DNA of 64,000 nt from Hydractinia symbiolongicarpus (lineage: Eukaryota > Cnidaria > Hydrozoa > Anthoathecata > Hydractiniidae), in the NCBI RefSeq assembly GCF_029227915.1, contig NC_079876.1, forward strand, positions 12,956,001 through 13,020,000, read 5' to 3'. Below are positions 37,501 to 48,299 of this stretch, one piece after another (position 1 is the first letter of the stretch; every line of letters begins with the position of its first letter). The position numbers and the translations under genes were made by a program. The notes beneath the pieces are model-generated. The model was not told where the DNA came from and did not search any database. It saw only the letters and a program-made list of their open reading frames with translations.

Positions 37501-40500
37501 TCCTGCACACATCACAATAGTATTTCAACCCATATTAAACCTGACTATTTACTGCTGCACATCCTCTGCGTACTATCGGTTGATCAACTATCGACATTAT
37601 TTACAGTTTGGGGGGCCTCACATGACATTCTTTACTAAGCAGTATATCTTCCTCAATGGGAAATAAGTTCACTTCCATTTTCTGATAAATAACCAAGGTG
37701 CAGTTCATCATCGCTATGATCCAAAATTTCATTTATATTTGTGAACACTCTTTTACAGGATGCCATTTTTCATTTGACAACAGCTCTGGGCACATGATAG
37801 ATATCGGCACATAATTCTCAGTTGCTTCCGTATTTATAAGGCTTTTTCAAGATTTCAAAATAACATTAGCATTTGCCGGGAAATCAATGTCCTTGGTATA
37901 AGTCGCATATCAGGTCACAGGATTAGAGTATGACACGCTGTGGGATTAAGTTACATTCAAAACGTTTTCTTACTTGAATACAAATAAAACGTTGAGATAA
38001 AAACCTAAGCATGCTCAAAGGAGGAACATCATTCTAACCTGTTCTAAGTAAGTGTGATAATCAGAAAGACCAGCCATAAACACAATCAAATGATTTGTAA
38101 AAACATCCAAAAACAATTGAGCTTTGTGCTAAAAAATAAAACAAAAATATTTACTTGCCGCTCTAAAATGTAACATCATGAAGATACGCTGCATCACTGG
38201 TTGTATCTATTATGGTAACTGATCATGCAGATAAAAATATTTATCAAAACAAAATTTTTGACCTTAAATCTTGGCCAATTTAAAGCAGTAATTAATATTT
38301 ATAAATAATTTTTTGTTGACGTAAAAAAGCCTGACTGTTAAGTTAATAAGTCTGCAATTGCAAGTGTCAATGTGAATTAAACAGCTATCTTTGGAATTAC
38401 TGCAATACAACAGCTTGGCATAATAACTTACAAACCAGATGCATGTTCTACTTCACCAATTTCTGTATGACTGTTTCCACTAGCACAATATAACAACCGG
38501 CGATATACCTGATTAAATGCTTACAACAGTATAAAAAGTTGTACACCATGCAGAAAGTTGCTTCTTTAAAATGTGCTGCAAGTAAGAAACTTTCTCCTTT
38601 AGCACAATATTTTCAGAAAGCATAAGGGGTTTACACCCATAGATGCTGCAATAATATTTATAAAACAAGAAAAAAATAAAAACCCGACGCAAAAAAGTTT
38701 GATTTTGATACCATAAGATATATAATTGCTTTTTGCATGAATTTTCTCTTAAATGTAAGGTAGATTTTTGACATTTTTACAGATGTATTTAAATATTTTT
38801 GGTAATTTATTGACATCTAAAATATTTTTTCAGCTTTCGTTTTATAACTTTTTCCTTTTGTTGTGTCATAATCTTAAAAAACCCTTGTCTGCACATTAGC
38901 TAATAAAATGAAGTATTTTGATAGCCTTAAAAGCTGCAACCTATTTGGAAAGTTACATGTTGGCAATTTTTTAACAGGTTAAAAGCAATTTTTATTCAGT
39001 GATTTTCATATGATAAGCAAGACGATTTGTAGAAAGCAACTACCCAAAGGCAATTTATCCACTTTAAATCGCCAGTATGAAAGTTTGACTGGTGACGTTG
39101 TGTATTTCTTACAGTGTAACTCTTTAAACAAATATATTCAATTTCCATGTAATCTGTGTCAAAACAACCTCATAAAATTGAGACAAGAACCTCGCGTTGC
39201 TTTCATGTTACTCAGTCATTGACAACATTATAAGAAGAAGAATGCATGGGGAGCCTCGATTTAAAGTTATATACATTTTAAAATTATTGCTAATAGAAAC
39301 CATCTGTTTAAATCCCATATGATGGTTTTCACCTGCATAATATGCAATTTTTGATGTAATGTACCATTAAAATTCAACCCAAAACAAATCACAGAGCCAA
39401 TTTTTATTAAAATGTATAAGTCTTATAGTATATTTCACTGATATAAACAATTCCATACCTGATGAGCGCGATCACACACTGGAATGTTTAGCTTATTCAG
39501 TTCTTGTTTCTCTAAAAATAATAATAAAAATTACCAAAATACTTGCATGTGACATAATATACTTTAGTTAGAAAACATCCATTTTAGAAATTGCTGTTAT
39601 AAGCATGAAGTATAATTTTTTCATTTTTTTTATTTTATTTTACTTTAATTTTTTAATTTATCCAGACATTAAGGATATGTTTGTTATCCAAAATTGCAAA
39701 AGTTGGATTCCTACTGGAGATTAAAAAATAATATGAAAAATAAATGCTGTCAGCAAACAGGGAAAAGGACTATAAAAGTTAAAAGAATAGTTTTACTTCA
39801 GCTATCAATAAGAAGTCATGCATAGTATATGATGTGATGAGAGGAAAAATTATTGCTTAGCCTCTGCTTTAAATTTTATTAAAATCACATGCTTAAGGTT
39901 TGTTGATGTGTTACCCCAATACTTTTGAAGTACCAAGGTGATTATTTTAGTTTTAAACTTTTTGTTTGCGGAAAGTTAGTTAAAAAAATGTCTGTTTAGA
40001 AAACTTTAGTCTAGGTCTTTCATAACTCCATATGCAAATATTCTTATAAAATCATTTAATAGCACATGATAAAAATGTTTTAAGTAACAATTGCACATAA
40101 AAAAAACAGCTCCCCAGAAGCAAATAGTGTTGTTCTGTGAGTAGCTCCAACCTTGCTTTTTTCTAAATCACATTTGCATTGAAAACATGAAATATTATAA
40201 AGAAATTAAACAAAAAAAAGTTTTTACTTGATTCTGAAGTCATTCTTAATATGAAAGTAAAACTTTTCTAAAAGCCATGATTATGATTTTGTTTCTTGGA
40301 TCAAAAGCTGTTATTGGCAAAGTGAATAAATCATGTGCTACCAAGAAAAAAAACAAAAAGGACTTAGGTCTCTTACTAATTTAAATTATAAGGACTTAAC
40401 TACATATGAAAACACACTATGCAGGTTTTGTTGCTTTTCTTTAACATTGGAATATTAATACACTATATTCAATTTTTTCATCTACTTACAACCAACCATA

Positions 40501-43500
40501 ATGCTGGGCTGTTCTAAGAATAAATGGACTTAGATCCTTTTGTTTTTATTTAAATTGAGTTTAATATGGACTTGGGCTCTTTTCCATTATGCACTTAGGC
40601 CATTTTAAAACTGAAACATTTTATCCAGATGGACTTAGGCCCATATGTACTAAAAAGGCCTTTTTAAAATTAAATATGTTTTTTATCTAAAGTTTGATCA
40701 ATTTTCAAGACTTTCTAACTTCAAAACACATCAAACACATCAAAAGAAAGCCAGTGATCCATAGATTCAGAAAAATCAAAAATCTCAATTTTAATAAAAA
40801 TGAAATTAGGCCCCTTTAGAATTGTTGGGGACCTGGACTTGTGCCCCTTTGGAATTGGGGAGGACCTGGACTTAGGCCCCCTTAGAACTAAGATAGCGAA
40901 GTGACAAATAAGGCACACATAGAACAACTGCATGTAGCAAAATATTCCTAAAAAATGCTTGTTTTAATTTTGAGAAAATATAACCAGTCATACACCATAA
41001 AAAATAGGGGAAGAAACCAAAAGTTGAATTTCTAAAATGAATGTAGCGGTGTTACCTGTGTCAATAAATGGCATCTTTTCTTGAATTAATTTGTTTGTTT
41101 TGTCTATAATAAAACAGTAATAACTTGTCCACAAAAAAAAACCCCAACAAATTTTAACATCAGGCTCAAATTGCAATTTTCTTACCAAGTTTAGATTGCA
41201 GTTCCTTATGAGCTTCTTTCAACTGTTGCGAACTGATAATGAAATAACAGAATAAAATCAATGAAATGTAAAAAGTATGTTAGATTAAGCACGGTAGGAA
41301 AATACTAAAAGGCGTTCTACAACATTACATTATGAATTCAACTAATACAATTTGATGGTAATAAACTGACAATAAGAACTTTCAACTTTTACGCTGTTTT
41401 TATGACAGGTTTTATTGGTATAGATATATTCACAAAACAAATGGATAGTTTATGTCTTCCAGGGTTCGAATTAGAAATATAAAGTGAGTTTGCAAAAATT
41501 GTGGTCTGGGGGGTCGGCAACCCACTTGACATTAATTCCTGGATAATGGTTATTTTGTTGCAGCAACTGTTATAGAAACAGGTTAAACAAATGATTGATG
41601 AAGAAATGGCATTAACAATTTTAACTTTTTTTCGTAGAATGATTCGCAAAGGCGGCATTTTGATTTGCAAATTACGAAATGCGACCTGCTAATTGAACCT
41701 TAACTTTAAGAATGTCCCAAGATTTTCAGTTTTAAAAAGTTCAAAAAGAGGTAAAATTTACAAAAATAAACATACTATTTTTCAGCCATTATGTTTGCAA
41801 ATTTTAGATCTTCCTCTTGTTTATGTAACTTAGCTTCCAGCAAATGCTGCTCTTCTTTCATTCTGTCGATCACTGCATTGTTTTTAGAAGTGGAATCATC
41901 AATCGCCTTTTCATAACCATCTTTATCATGTTCCAAAATTTCCAGGCGAGCTTCAAGATGGCGCACAACTAACTCATTCTGCTGATTTGCTTCTTGTAAC
42001 TGTTTATGTAAACTTTCATTTTCAGCAATTTTCATTTGAAGTTCTTGTTCATGGATAAAACTTATACTTGTCTGTGAATTGGATTGCTGTCAAGAGTAAA
42101 CAAGTATAAACAACAATGTTATTAATAAACAACAATAAGAATAATAAACAAGTCAAAGTATTGGCACTCATACCTGATGACTAAACGTAACAATTTGAGA
42201 TTGGAAAGAAACCCTGACAGTGATTTTTAACTTTTGATTGGCCTGACAGGAATCAAACTTGACACACTTATATTTTGCCATAAAAGAAACAAAATGGCAG
42301 CATTTAATTTTTGCTTATGTCAACATTTTGTTTATGACCCCCTCAAAAGTTAGTCCAAGTATCACTATCTGCTTAAAATTCAATTACTTTCGTTCTGGCA
42401 CGAATTTTGATATTCTGTTTCTGACAGCCACAAAAAGGAATATTTCCTTATTTTCAGGTAAAATCAGGAATCGAATTAATCATGTATAAAATTTACAGAA
42501 TGATGAAATAAATCATACTGTGAGCTTTAAGTTCTAAGGATAATCCTATTGAAAGTTATTAGATTTTCTAGATTATAAGAATTTCATAGAAATCTAAGGG
42601 GTAGTTTTGAGTAATGGCCAATATCTAAGGCTCTGTATGAAACCTAAAAAATTGAGATGCGAGTGTTTAATAGATCAATAATAAATAACAAAAACACAGC
42701 AATTATCATAATCAGGGAATTCCATGAGACGCGTGCGATCGCACGCGCACGCGCCCACACACGTGCAACAGCTATTCAGGCGTGCGATTCATCGCACGCG
42801 CTAATTACGCTCTTTACTCTCGTAAAATAAAAAAATTAACGAAGGAATTATAAAAGTTGATTTTCTACAGCGTAGTTAATGTCGTCGTTTAAGGCTATGC
42901 TTTAAGCATTTAACTATTAAAAACTGTATTCCAAAAATCAATCGTTTTACATCGACAGCTTCAACTGTATCATTAAAAACAGTTAATAACCACTTGTGGT
43001 TAAATTAAATTTTTTTTAAAAACGTTAATTAAACGCCGTGTTTTTTTCCCGTGTTTAAATTAAATATGTTGAACATTTTATTTTAAAATTCCTAACTGTG
43101 TAAAAGAACATAACATACTTGTTTTACTTTTAAAAATCTAAAGAACAACTTTAAATTTAAAAACAACTTTAAACTATTCCAAACAAGCCGTCTCCCAAAA
43201 TCTAACAAACAAAACTTGAAACCTCAATAAATAAAAAATGACTCCCCTTTTTTACCATTTTTATAGATAATAGATAACCCACGGAGAAAATATAACCCTG
43301 GGAACAAGGTTGGGGATAAATAGCACTACAAACAAAATGGCAGACCATTGCAGTAAGTGCAACGTCTGGCACGTGTCAGCGTCTCTTCTTCCACTGTTTA
43401 AATTTAATTATATGTTATATACCTATTATAAATTACTTCCTACAACGAACTAAGGTGTTTTGTTAATATATTTAGCACTTTTACACCACTTAACACTCAC

Positions 43501-44404
43501 GGGACTGATAAGAGTGAGATAAACCAGGAAAAAAATCAAAAAAACGCACGCGCAAATTTTCTAAAATAGATTTACGCGTGCGATGTGTAGCACGCGTGTT
43601 GTTTTCTTCGTGGAATTCCCTGATAATGCAGCAGATAAAAGTTTTAAGACTGAAAAGGTAAAAACTATTTCAAATACTTTAAGGAATCTAAAACTCTAAT
43701 AAAATCTAAAACATGCTTACTTTTCCAGGTTTGGCACCTTTTCTCTCATATTCATCCAATTCACTTTGCAATATTTCAACACGTTTTGACAGCTACGAAA
43801 AAGAGTATTATAATGTACAAATTCTTTCTTTTATTTTGATCTTTTACCCAGCATAAAAACAAATGTGTTCGTTTATCTAAAAACATTCTACCTGCGAGTT
43901 TCGAAATTGTAAACTGTCAATATCTTGTTCATGTTTTCGGATAGTTTGATCTTTCTGTTTCAAGGCTTCCTAGCAAAAATAAGGCAACACACTACACAAG
44001 CAGCAACTTGAAAGCACTCAAATTAAAACATTAAAACCAAAATAAAAAAATTTGTTAACCATAACCAACAAAAGTATAAAATTATTTCGACTGACTTGTA
44101 TAACTTTGCTTGCAGCTTGTTCATCTAGAACAGCCTTCTTCAGAACTGTTACTTGAGCGCGAACCTGTTATAAAGTTGAAAAAAAATTACTTTGAGGTAC
44201 TAACCAGACACTGGTAAATTGTTATCAAGATGGAAAAAAACCTAGTATTCCATCCAGTAAGGAGCAAATATAAGATATTTTTATTTTGCCCTAGCTTACT
44301 TATGTATGTAGAATAAAACAAAAGAACTACTTGAACATACTCACCTTTTGGTACTCTAAACCAAGCCTTTGATATTTAGAATTTAAATCGTCAGCTTTCT
44401 CCAT
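25568..44404 (-). CDS. PPP1R21: Protein phosphatase 1 regulatory subunit 21 (KLRAQ domain) orthologue
   Basis: Twenty-eight coding exons (minus): 44404-44345, 44164-44096, 43969-43892, 43792-43721, 42086-41776, 41232-41186, 41103-41056, 39511-39459, 38128-38039, 37119-37060, 36732-36631, 35647-35559, 35293-35157, 34816-34739, 34653-34592, 33918-33853, 31731-31645, 31521-31456, 31188-31093, 30946-30908, 30642-30580, 29838-29758, 29102-29007, 28907-28872, 28416-28342, 27530-27489, 26946-26848, 25741-25568. All are GT-AG with continuous phase; 2376 nt, 791 aa (human about 780). The N-terminal coiled coil starts at ATG 44404 and has the KLRAQ signature as EYQKVRAQVTVLKKAVLDEQ (exons 1-2). The C-terminus has the family motif TTKRSYEEQLRMLSDHLC and ends in basic residues (GRKK). 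Central helical exons align with the family (INEK-like QEKMPFIDT; KEHWMLETQL). The known role is PP1 binding and the endosomal Rab5 effector FERRY complex. No break was found. The large introns host many repeats. Confidence 0.94.
26236..26660. repeat. Intronic tandem duplications (about 91 bp and 21 bp units)
   Basis: In PPP1R21 intron 27. A unit of about 90 bp starting CCATCTAGG and containing TTTGGAGATATTTTTT and a poly-A tract occurs twice (about 26477-26568 and 26569-26650), with a third start at 26651. A short duplication of GAGAATAATCCAATCAGATT-like sequence lies at 26237-26297. Confidence 0.75.
26985..27440. repeat. Minisatellite, units of about 34-37 bp, PPP1R21 intron 26
   Basis: About 12 tandem units with core ACATTTGGTTGGTGGAGATA followed by ATAAAAATGTGTAAAAT or a shorter AGAAAATG variant. 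Minus-strand frames of up to 159 codons arise because the unit lacks stops in those frames. They are not genes. Confidence 0.95.
27920..28290. repeat. Minisatellite, 20-bp unit, PPP1R21 intron 25
   Basis: About 18 tandem units of TATGTATATAGATTCCCTGA with CTCTAGT and CCCCGA variants, in a strict 20-bp register through 27961-28140. Preceded (27720-27915) by AT-rich low-complexity sequence built from TTAATATAGTA words. Short minus-strand frames here are artefacts. Confidence 0.95.
28698..28817 (+). mobile_element. Helitron-like short interspersed element, copy B
   Basis: In PPP1R21 intron 24. It shares CTATATTATAAT, CTGTCTGTTTATCACGCAAAATGG (in part), GCGAGACGCACG and TTTTCCAAGG with copy C (33178-33309). 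It ends CTAA followed by T, matching the CTRR-3' rule for Helitrons. The 5' TC is not intact (AACTATATT). Confidence 0.5.
29201..29668. mobile_element. 468-bp TIR element with near-perfect 10-bp target duplication
   Basis: Terminal inverted repeats begin ACACGCTTTTTT (left) and end AAAAAAGCGTGT (right); similarity continues inward for about 30 bp (ATAAGAATA). It is flanked by ATCTTGGTAT (29191-29200) and ATCTTGATAT (29669-29678), 9 of 10 identical. Target duplications of 9-10 bp are typical of Mutator-like elements. It lies in PPP1R21 intron 22 and contains a 37-codon open frame. Confidence 0.7.
29304..29417 (+). other. 37-codon open frame inside the TIR element
   Basis: ATG-initiated plus-strand frame with codon-like composition, starting MATAGKHVITLNIPKDDTVE. 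It ends shortly after a possible splice donor (CAG/GTG at about 29408). It could be the first exon of a degenerated transposase or a captured host exon. I do not recognise it. Confidence 0.3.
32100..32470. repeat. Diverged two-copy duplication, PPP1R21 intron 16
   Basis: Two related halves share GTATAGGATCATGTG / GTACAGGATAATATG followed by GAGATATTAGGGTTTAAA / AAGATATCAGGGTTTAAA (about 32245-32300 and 32410-32465). Two CTGACGTCAGCA / CTGGCGTCAGCA motifs lie at 32152 and 32307. No coding potential is evident. Confidence 0.5.
33178..33309 (+). mobile_element. Helitron-like short interspersed element, copy C
   Basis: Longest of three copies (132 bp), in PPP1R21 intron 16. It starts TCTATATTATAATACCCG after an A and ends CGACTAG. 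The core CTGTCACGCAAAATGGTAGC is shared with copies A and B. It is non-coding and non-autonomous. Confidence 0.55.
40360..40890. repeat. Degenerate repeats around GGACTTAGGCCC, PPP1R21 intron 7
   Basis: The word GGACTTAGG(C/T)C or close variants (GGACTTGGGC, GCACTTAGGCC, GGACTTGTGCC) recurs at least eight times at irregular spacing. The last three form a clearer tandem of about 44 bp with CCTTTAGAATTG...GGGGACCT. It is probably a decayed minisatellite. Confidence 0.7.
42713..43622. mobile_element. 910-bp CAGGG-ended TIR element in PPP1R21 intron 4
   Basis: Ends CAGGGAATTCCA (left) and its reverse complement TGGAATTCCCTG (right), flanked by identical ATAAT (42708-42712 and 43623-43627). The GC-rich sub-termini are rich in ACGCGTGCGATCGCACGCG-type palindromes, near 42729-42800 and 43545-43600. 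The interior is AT-rich and without a transposase frame, so it is non-autonomous. CAGGG termini recall hAT elements, but the 5-bp rather than 8-bp duplication does not fit, so the superfamily is open. Confidence 0.75.
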
Positions 44405-45370
44405 TTTTCATTGCATAATAATCATCTAGGTATAATGTGTGTTGCCATCAGAATTGCTTACAAAAGTTACACTGCATATAAAAGTAGAGGTTTAGAGATT
44501 TCAAAAAATAATTAACAACATTGTCTAAGCTTTTACATTCATTTAAAACTAATCAAAGTTTAGATTACTTCATGCTATGTTTTTAGCAAAGTTTAGGTGA
44601 CACTCGCAAAAAAATATTACTTATAAAACAAACAAATATTTAAAGGGGGAGTAACCTTACACATATGTAATTTTTTTTTCTGGACTATGTATTTGTATTT
44701 CAACTTATAAAATCAGAAAAATAACACACAAACACAAGAACTTAATTCAAATTATCTATATTCCCTGTTCAAATCTATGTAAGAACTTCGTTTTTGAGTG
44801 TGTCAAAATAAAAAGACCAGGTTCTAATTTGAATATGACATTTTTTAATTCAAACTTCCACTTAGCTACACGAGGCTCTATATGTTGATGCTTATAATTC
44901 AACAAACAAAACAACAAATAAAAAGCAGAAATGCATTATAGTTCCTCATCAAATAAAGAACACTGTTCCAGACATTAAGGCTCTAAAGCCATTTGGTTTT
45001 GAGCCTGAAATGTTGTTGAAAGAACAAGAATAGTTGCAACCACGAAAACAAAGTTGTTGAAAAAAGGCAATCGAATTGACAACAGTAGTGGGTGTAAATG
45101 TGGTAATCACCGCATACCGATGAGTTCATTCTCTGAAAGTTTGTGCTAAAAAAGATAATAATAAAATTCCTGAAGACTACTTTAAAGTTAGAAATAATTT
45201 TGCCAAATGTAAAGTCTTTCATATTTATAATCATGACTGAAAAGATATCCATTTTATATTTTTAACATCCATGAAGATATTCAATAAATTGAAATTGTTA
45301 AACCAATTCCTGTTAAAAATAAAGTCCAACAAAAATGTAAATATACATTTGGCTACTGTTTTTTTAAATA
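44405..45370. other. Upstream region of PPP1R21
   Basis: AT-rich sequence 5' of the PPP1R21 start codon. The promoter and any 5'UTR exon should lie here, but no element can be assigned. The minus-strand frame 44983-45252 has no recognisable domain. Confidence 0.4.
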
Positions 45371-45995
45371 AAAAATTAGAGCTTAGGTGGTCCTTAAAAA
45401 AAATTAAGTTTGCTATTTTCCCACTGACCTTTTCAATTTCTCGTTGACCACAAAAAGTTTGGGTCTGGATTTTTTATCATTCTTTTAGTTTTCCAGTATT
45501 TCCCTGATTTCCAACCCAAAAACAGGTATACTACTGACTCAAATTACTTTTTTTTTACAGTGTAAGTATAGCAAAATAAAAAGAAGGCAAACAAACTGCT
45601 AAGTAAATTAATAATCAAAACAACAGAGTATGCCGCAATAGTGCACTTCAATCAGCTACCATATTTGTTTCTATGTATCAGTACAGTATGTATTTACGCT
45701 GACGTGTTTCATCGGTCATCTTTTTTGACGTATAAACGGTGCTGGATACACAGGGACTAAGATCGACAACAAAAAGCAATTTTGAAGTGCAACAATTGTA
45801 ATGCGCATTTCCTAGGGGTACCAAAAATAGACCCAGCATAACACAGTAAGGCTCACGAAAAGACCACAGTAGACATAAAATGATTTTTTTTTCTGACAAA
45901 AAGGTAAAAAAAAATAATCTGTCAACAGACCGACCCTGCAACAAAACTACAAGTTGAAAAACAGCAAACCAACAATTAAGTAAGGACAGCTTTAC
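45371..45995 (+). repeat. Dispersed repeat A, copy 2
   Basis: Diverged second copy of 785-1437, in the same orientation. It shares GACCACAAAAAGTTTGG, the CAGTATTTCCCTGATTTCC block, TATTTACGCTGACGTGTTTCA, AGACCCAGCATAACACAGTA and the polypurine-rich AATAATCTG end. It has an insertion after GAGTATGCC and lacks part of the copy 1 middle. Confidence 0.7.
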
Positions 45996-46302
45996 CTCCC
46001 CTTTAAATAACAGTCTAAAATATGGAAAGTCAAATGCTAAAAACACAAAGCTTTGTATGAATTTACGCACACTTTGCGATTTAATCATTTATTGCATTGG
46101 TCTAACATTGATCCATTATGTAAGGGATAATATCCATTGTTAATCTTAATGTTTTTAAATCCATGATTGTTTAAAAAAATAATATTTTTAATTCATATAA
46201 TACTTCAACTAGGCCATTTCGTTAAGATTTTAGAGTCAATAATTCTGCGCGTACAGTGCGCAAGTGATCCTAAAAAGTTAAATTTTCAAGAAGCAAATTA
46301 GG

Positions 46303-46764
46303 AAAATCATCATCATCATTCTCGGCTTAACGTCCGTTTTCCATGCTAGCATGGGTTGAGCGGGTGTATTAATGATCCTCTTCCAATCTGATCTAGACTG
46401 TGTTAGATCTAAACTCAACTTCCTCTGTATCAAGACTGTCCTTATAACCTCCTGCCAAGTCTTTCTCGTTCTGCCTCTGGGCTTTGCCCCAGGAACTATC
46501 AAGTGTCTACACTTTCTTTCCCAATTATTCTCCTCCATTCTTTTCAAGTGCCCCAGCCAATTCAACCTTCTTATCTGGATAACATCTTTAATTCTACAGA
46601 GACTTAGCCTGCTTCTTAGCTCATCTGAACTCTTTCTGTCTTTCAGACTGGCGTTACACATCCACCTAACCATTCTCATATCATTCCTTTCTAAACGGTC
46701 AAGATCTTCCTGCTTTACTGCCCATGTCTCACTACCATACAATCACTATTTAAATATCTGCATT
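46303..46764 (-). pseudogene. 3' fragment of a non-LTR retrotransposon (LINE) ORF2
   Basis: The minus frame 46742-46278 encodes the region C-terminal to reverse transcriptase, as seen in many animal LINE proteins: MYGSETWAVKQEDLDRLERN, IRRLNWLGHLKRMEENNWER, then GAKPRGRTRKTWQEV. It ends in the 3' UTR with a (GAT)n tail at about 46303-46317. The element is 5'-truncated near 46742-46764, the usual fate of LINE insertions. It is RTE/L2-like, but the clade is not certain. Confidence 0.85.
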
Positions 46765-46799
46765 CTTTGTGACATCACTAAAATGTCTTCATAGATCCT

Positions 46800-46960
46800 G
46801 AAAAATACACCAATCATGATCATGGAAAGCAAAAACATTCTGGTAAATCGCTTAAAACCGTCAAAACATGGTCATAGGAAGCAAAAAAACTGACATAGAT
46901 CGTTTAATAAAATATCAAAACTGGATTGTAGAAAGCGAAAAGATCCTGTGTTTGTAGAAA
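46800..46960. repeat. Degenerate tandem of about 53 bp units
   Basis: Three imperfect units begin GGAAAGCAAAAA, GGAAGCAAAAAA and GAAAGCGAAAAG and contain AATCGCTTAAAA / GATCGTTTAATAAAA-like middles. It is adjacent to repeat B copy 2. Confidence 0.5.
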
Positions 46961-46971
46961 GTCTCAAAAGA

Positions 46972-47262
46972 CAATGAACACCACTTAAAATAAATATTTG
47001 ACGACTGCTGGTCATACTGACTGCCAAAGATCCAAAACAGCTGGTCAAATTAGATTTTTCAGCAGTCAAAAAATATATGCGATTCCTTGCGCAGCGGTTT
47101 CAATCATGAAATTTAATTCTATCCAGATGTAAGAAAGTTAAAAAGCCCTGGGTTCAAACTTTTCTCTCTATTAAAAAATAAATAAACAAACGGCGAAGCC
47201 TTTTATTTGTAGTCAAAATGGTAGCATTTTAGCTAGCTATTTACAGTAAAACAAAAGGTACA
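46972..47262 (-). repeat. Dispersed repeat B, copy 2 (inverted)
   Basis: Reverse complement of 2403-2602. The 47098-47262 block is nearly identical to 2403-2571, and the 46975-47010 block matches 2569-2602. About 85 bp inserted between the blocks is private to this copy. It directly abuts the piggyBac coding remnant at 47264. Confidence 0.8.
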
Positions 47263-47263
47263 T

Positions 47264-47548
47264 GAGTTCAAGGAAACCATTGTTGGCCAACCAAAGCCAT
47301 CGAAAAACATGCAACCACGAGGTTCTTTTTACTACTTAGCTGCGATTGAACCAGCAGAAAAAAAGAAACACCCTGCCAGAAACTGCAAGCACTGCTCATC
47401 GAATGGTAAAAGACGCGAAACAAGATACATATTGTCTCGATGCCCACAACAACAAGCCCTATGCATTGATCCATGTTTCCGCATCCGTCACCAGAATATT
47501 AACGTTGCCGGTTTCGACGATGCAACATCATCATCTGAAGAGGAGTAG
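47264..47548 (+). pseudogene. piggyBac-type transposase C-terminal remnant
   Basis: The plus frame through 47264-47548 reads the cysteine-rich C-terminus of piggyBac-like transposases. A short GSFYYLAAIEPAEKKKHPAR segment is followed by CKHCSSNGKRRETRY, then SRCPQQQALCIDPCFRIRH, and the frame ends SSSEEE-stop. The DDD catalytic domain is missing, because upstream sequence is repeat B. A second overlapping frame is a shadow. No host-gene features are seen. Confidence 0.75.
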
Positions 47549-48299
47549 TTCGCATCTCTTAGTATTCTCAGTTATAAATACATGTACAGACATGTAATTG
47601 TGACAGTTTGTTTTGAAACAATGTGTTTTTCTTCATTAAAATATTTATAAGTATGTATCATTTGTGTCATTGAAAAACGAATTTCAAAAAGTGTTATGAT
47701 TACTTCCTTCAAACAGCGAAATAACCGACATGGTTTGTGTAAGTAATAGACGTAATATTTCCCAAAAAAATAAATCTATCTTTGAAAACAAGAAACTTTA
47801 AACTTTCATAAACACTTTCAAAAGAGAAAAATAACCAAGAAATTACAAAAACAATAAGTATCCCCTTTTTTCCCCAAACGTAAATATGCGTCGTTGGGTT
47901 ATTGCAAAGGATCGCACAACGTATATATACGTGATTGAGACCCAGCGTGTTAAGATACGATTTTCCATCCAATCTGTTCTGTCTACACAGCGTCTACACG
48001 GGCACAGATCAACTTCAAAGCATAGAAGACAATTAGTGTTGCACGCTCTGAGTTGTCAATAAATAAATAGTTATAGAAATAGCATGGCGTGTTTGTCCAC
48101 TCCCCCCTAACATCTAGCCTGCATTGTGCGAAGGCGGTTTTTACAATGTTTTTCGGGAAGCACTTCATGGAAGGATCCATTTAGTCTGTGAATATGTCGT
48201 ATCCGACATTGTCGTATTCTTCCAACGACATCCGACACACGACGTTAAGCAATTTATCAAAGTCGTAATGTTGTTAGCACATAATACTGCCTAGTATAC

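Noticed and set aside
47983-48180. Minus-strand 65-codon frame starting MDPSMKCFPKNIVKTAF
   Set aside because: Composition is plausible, but there is no splice partner, homologous family or neighbouring exon; it remains unsupported.
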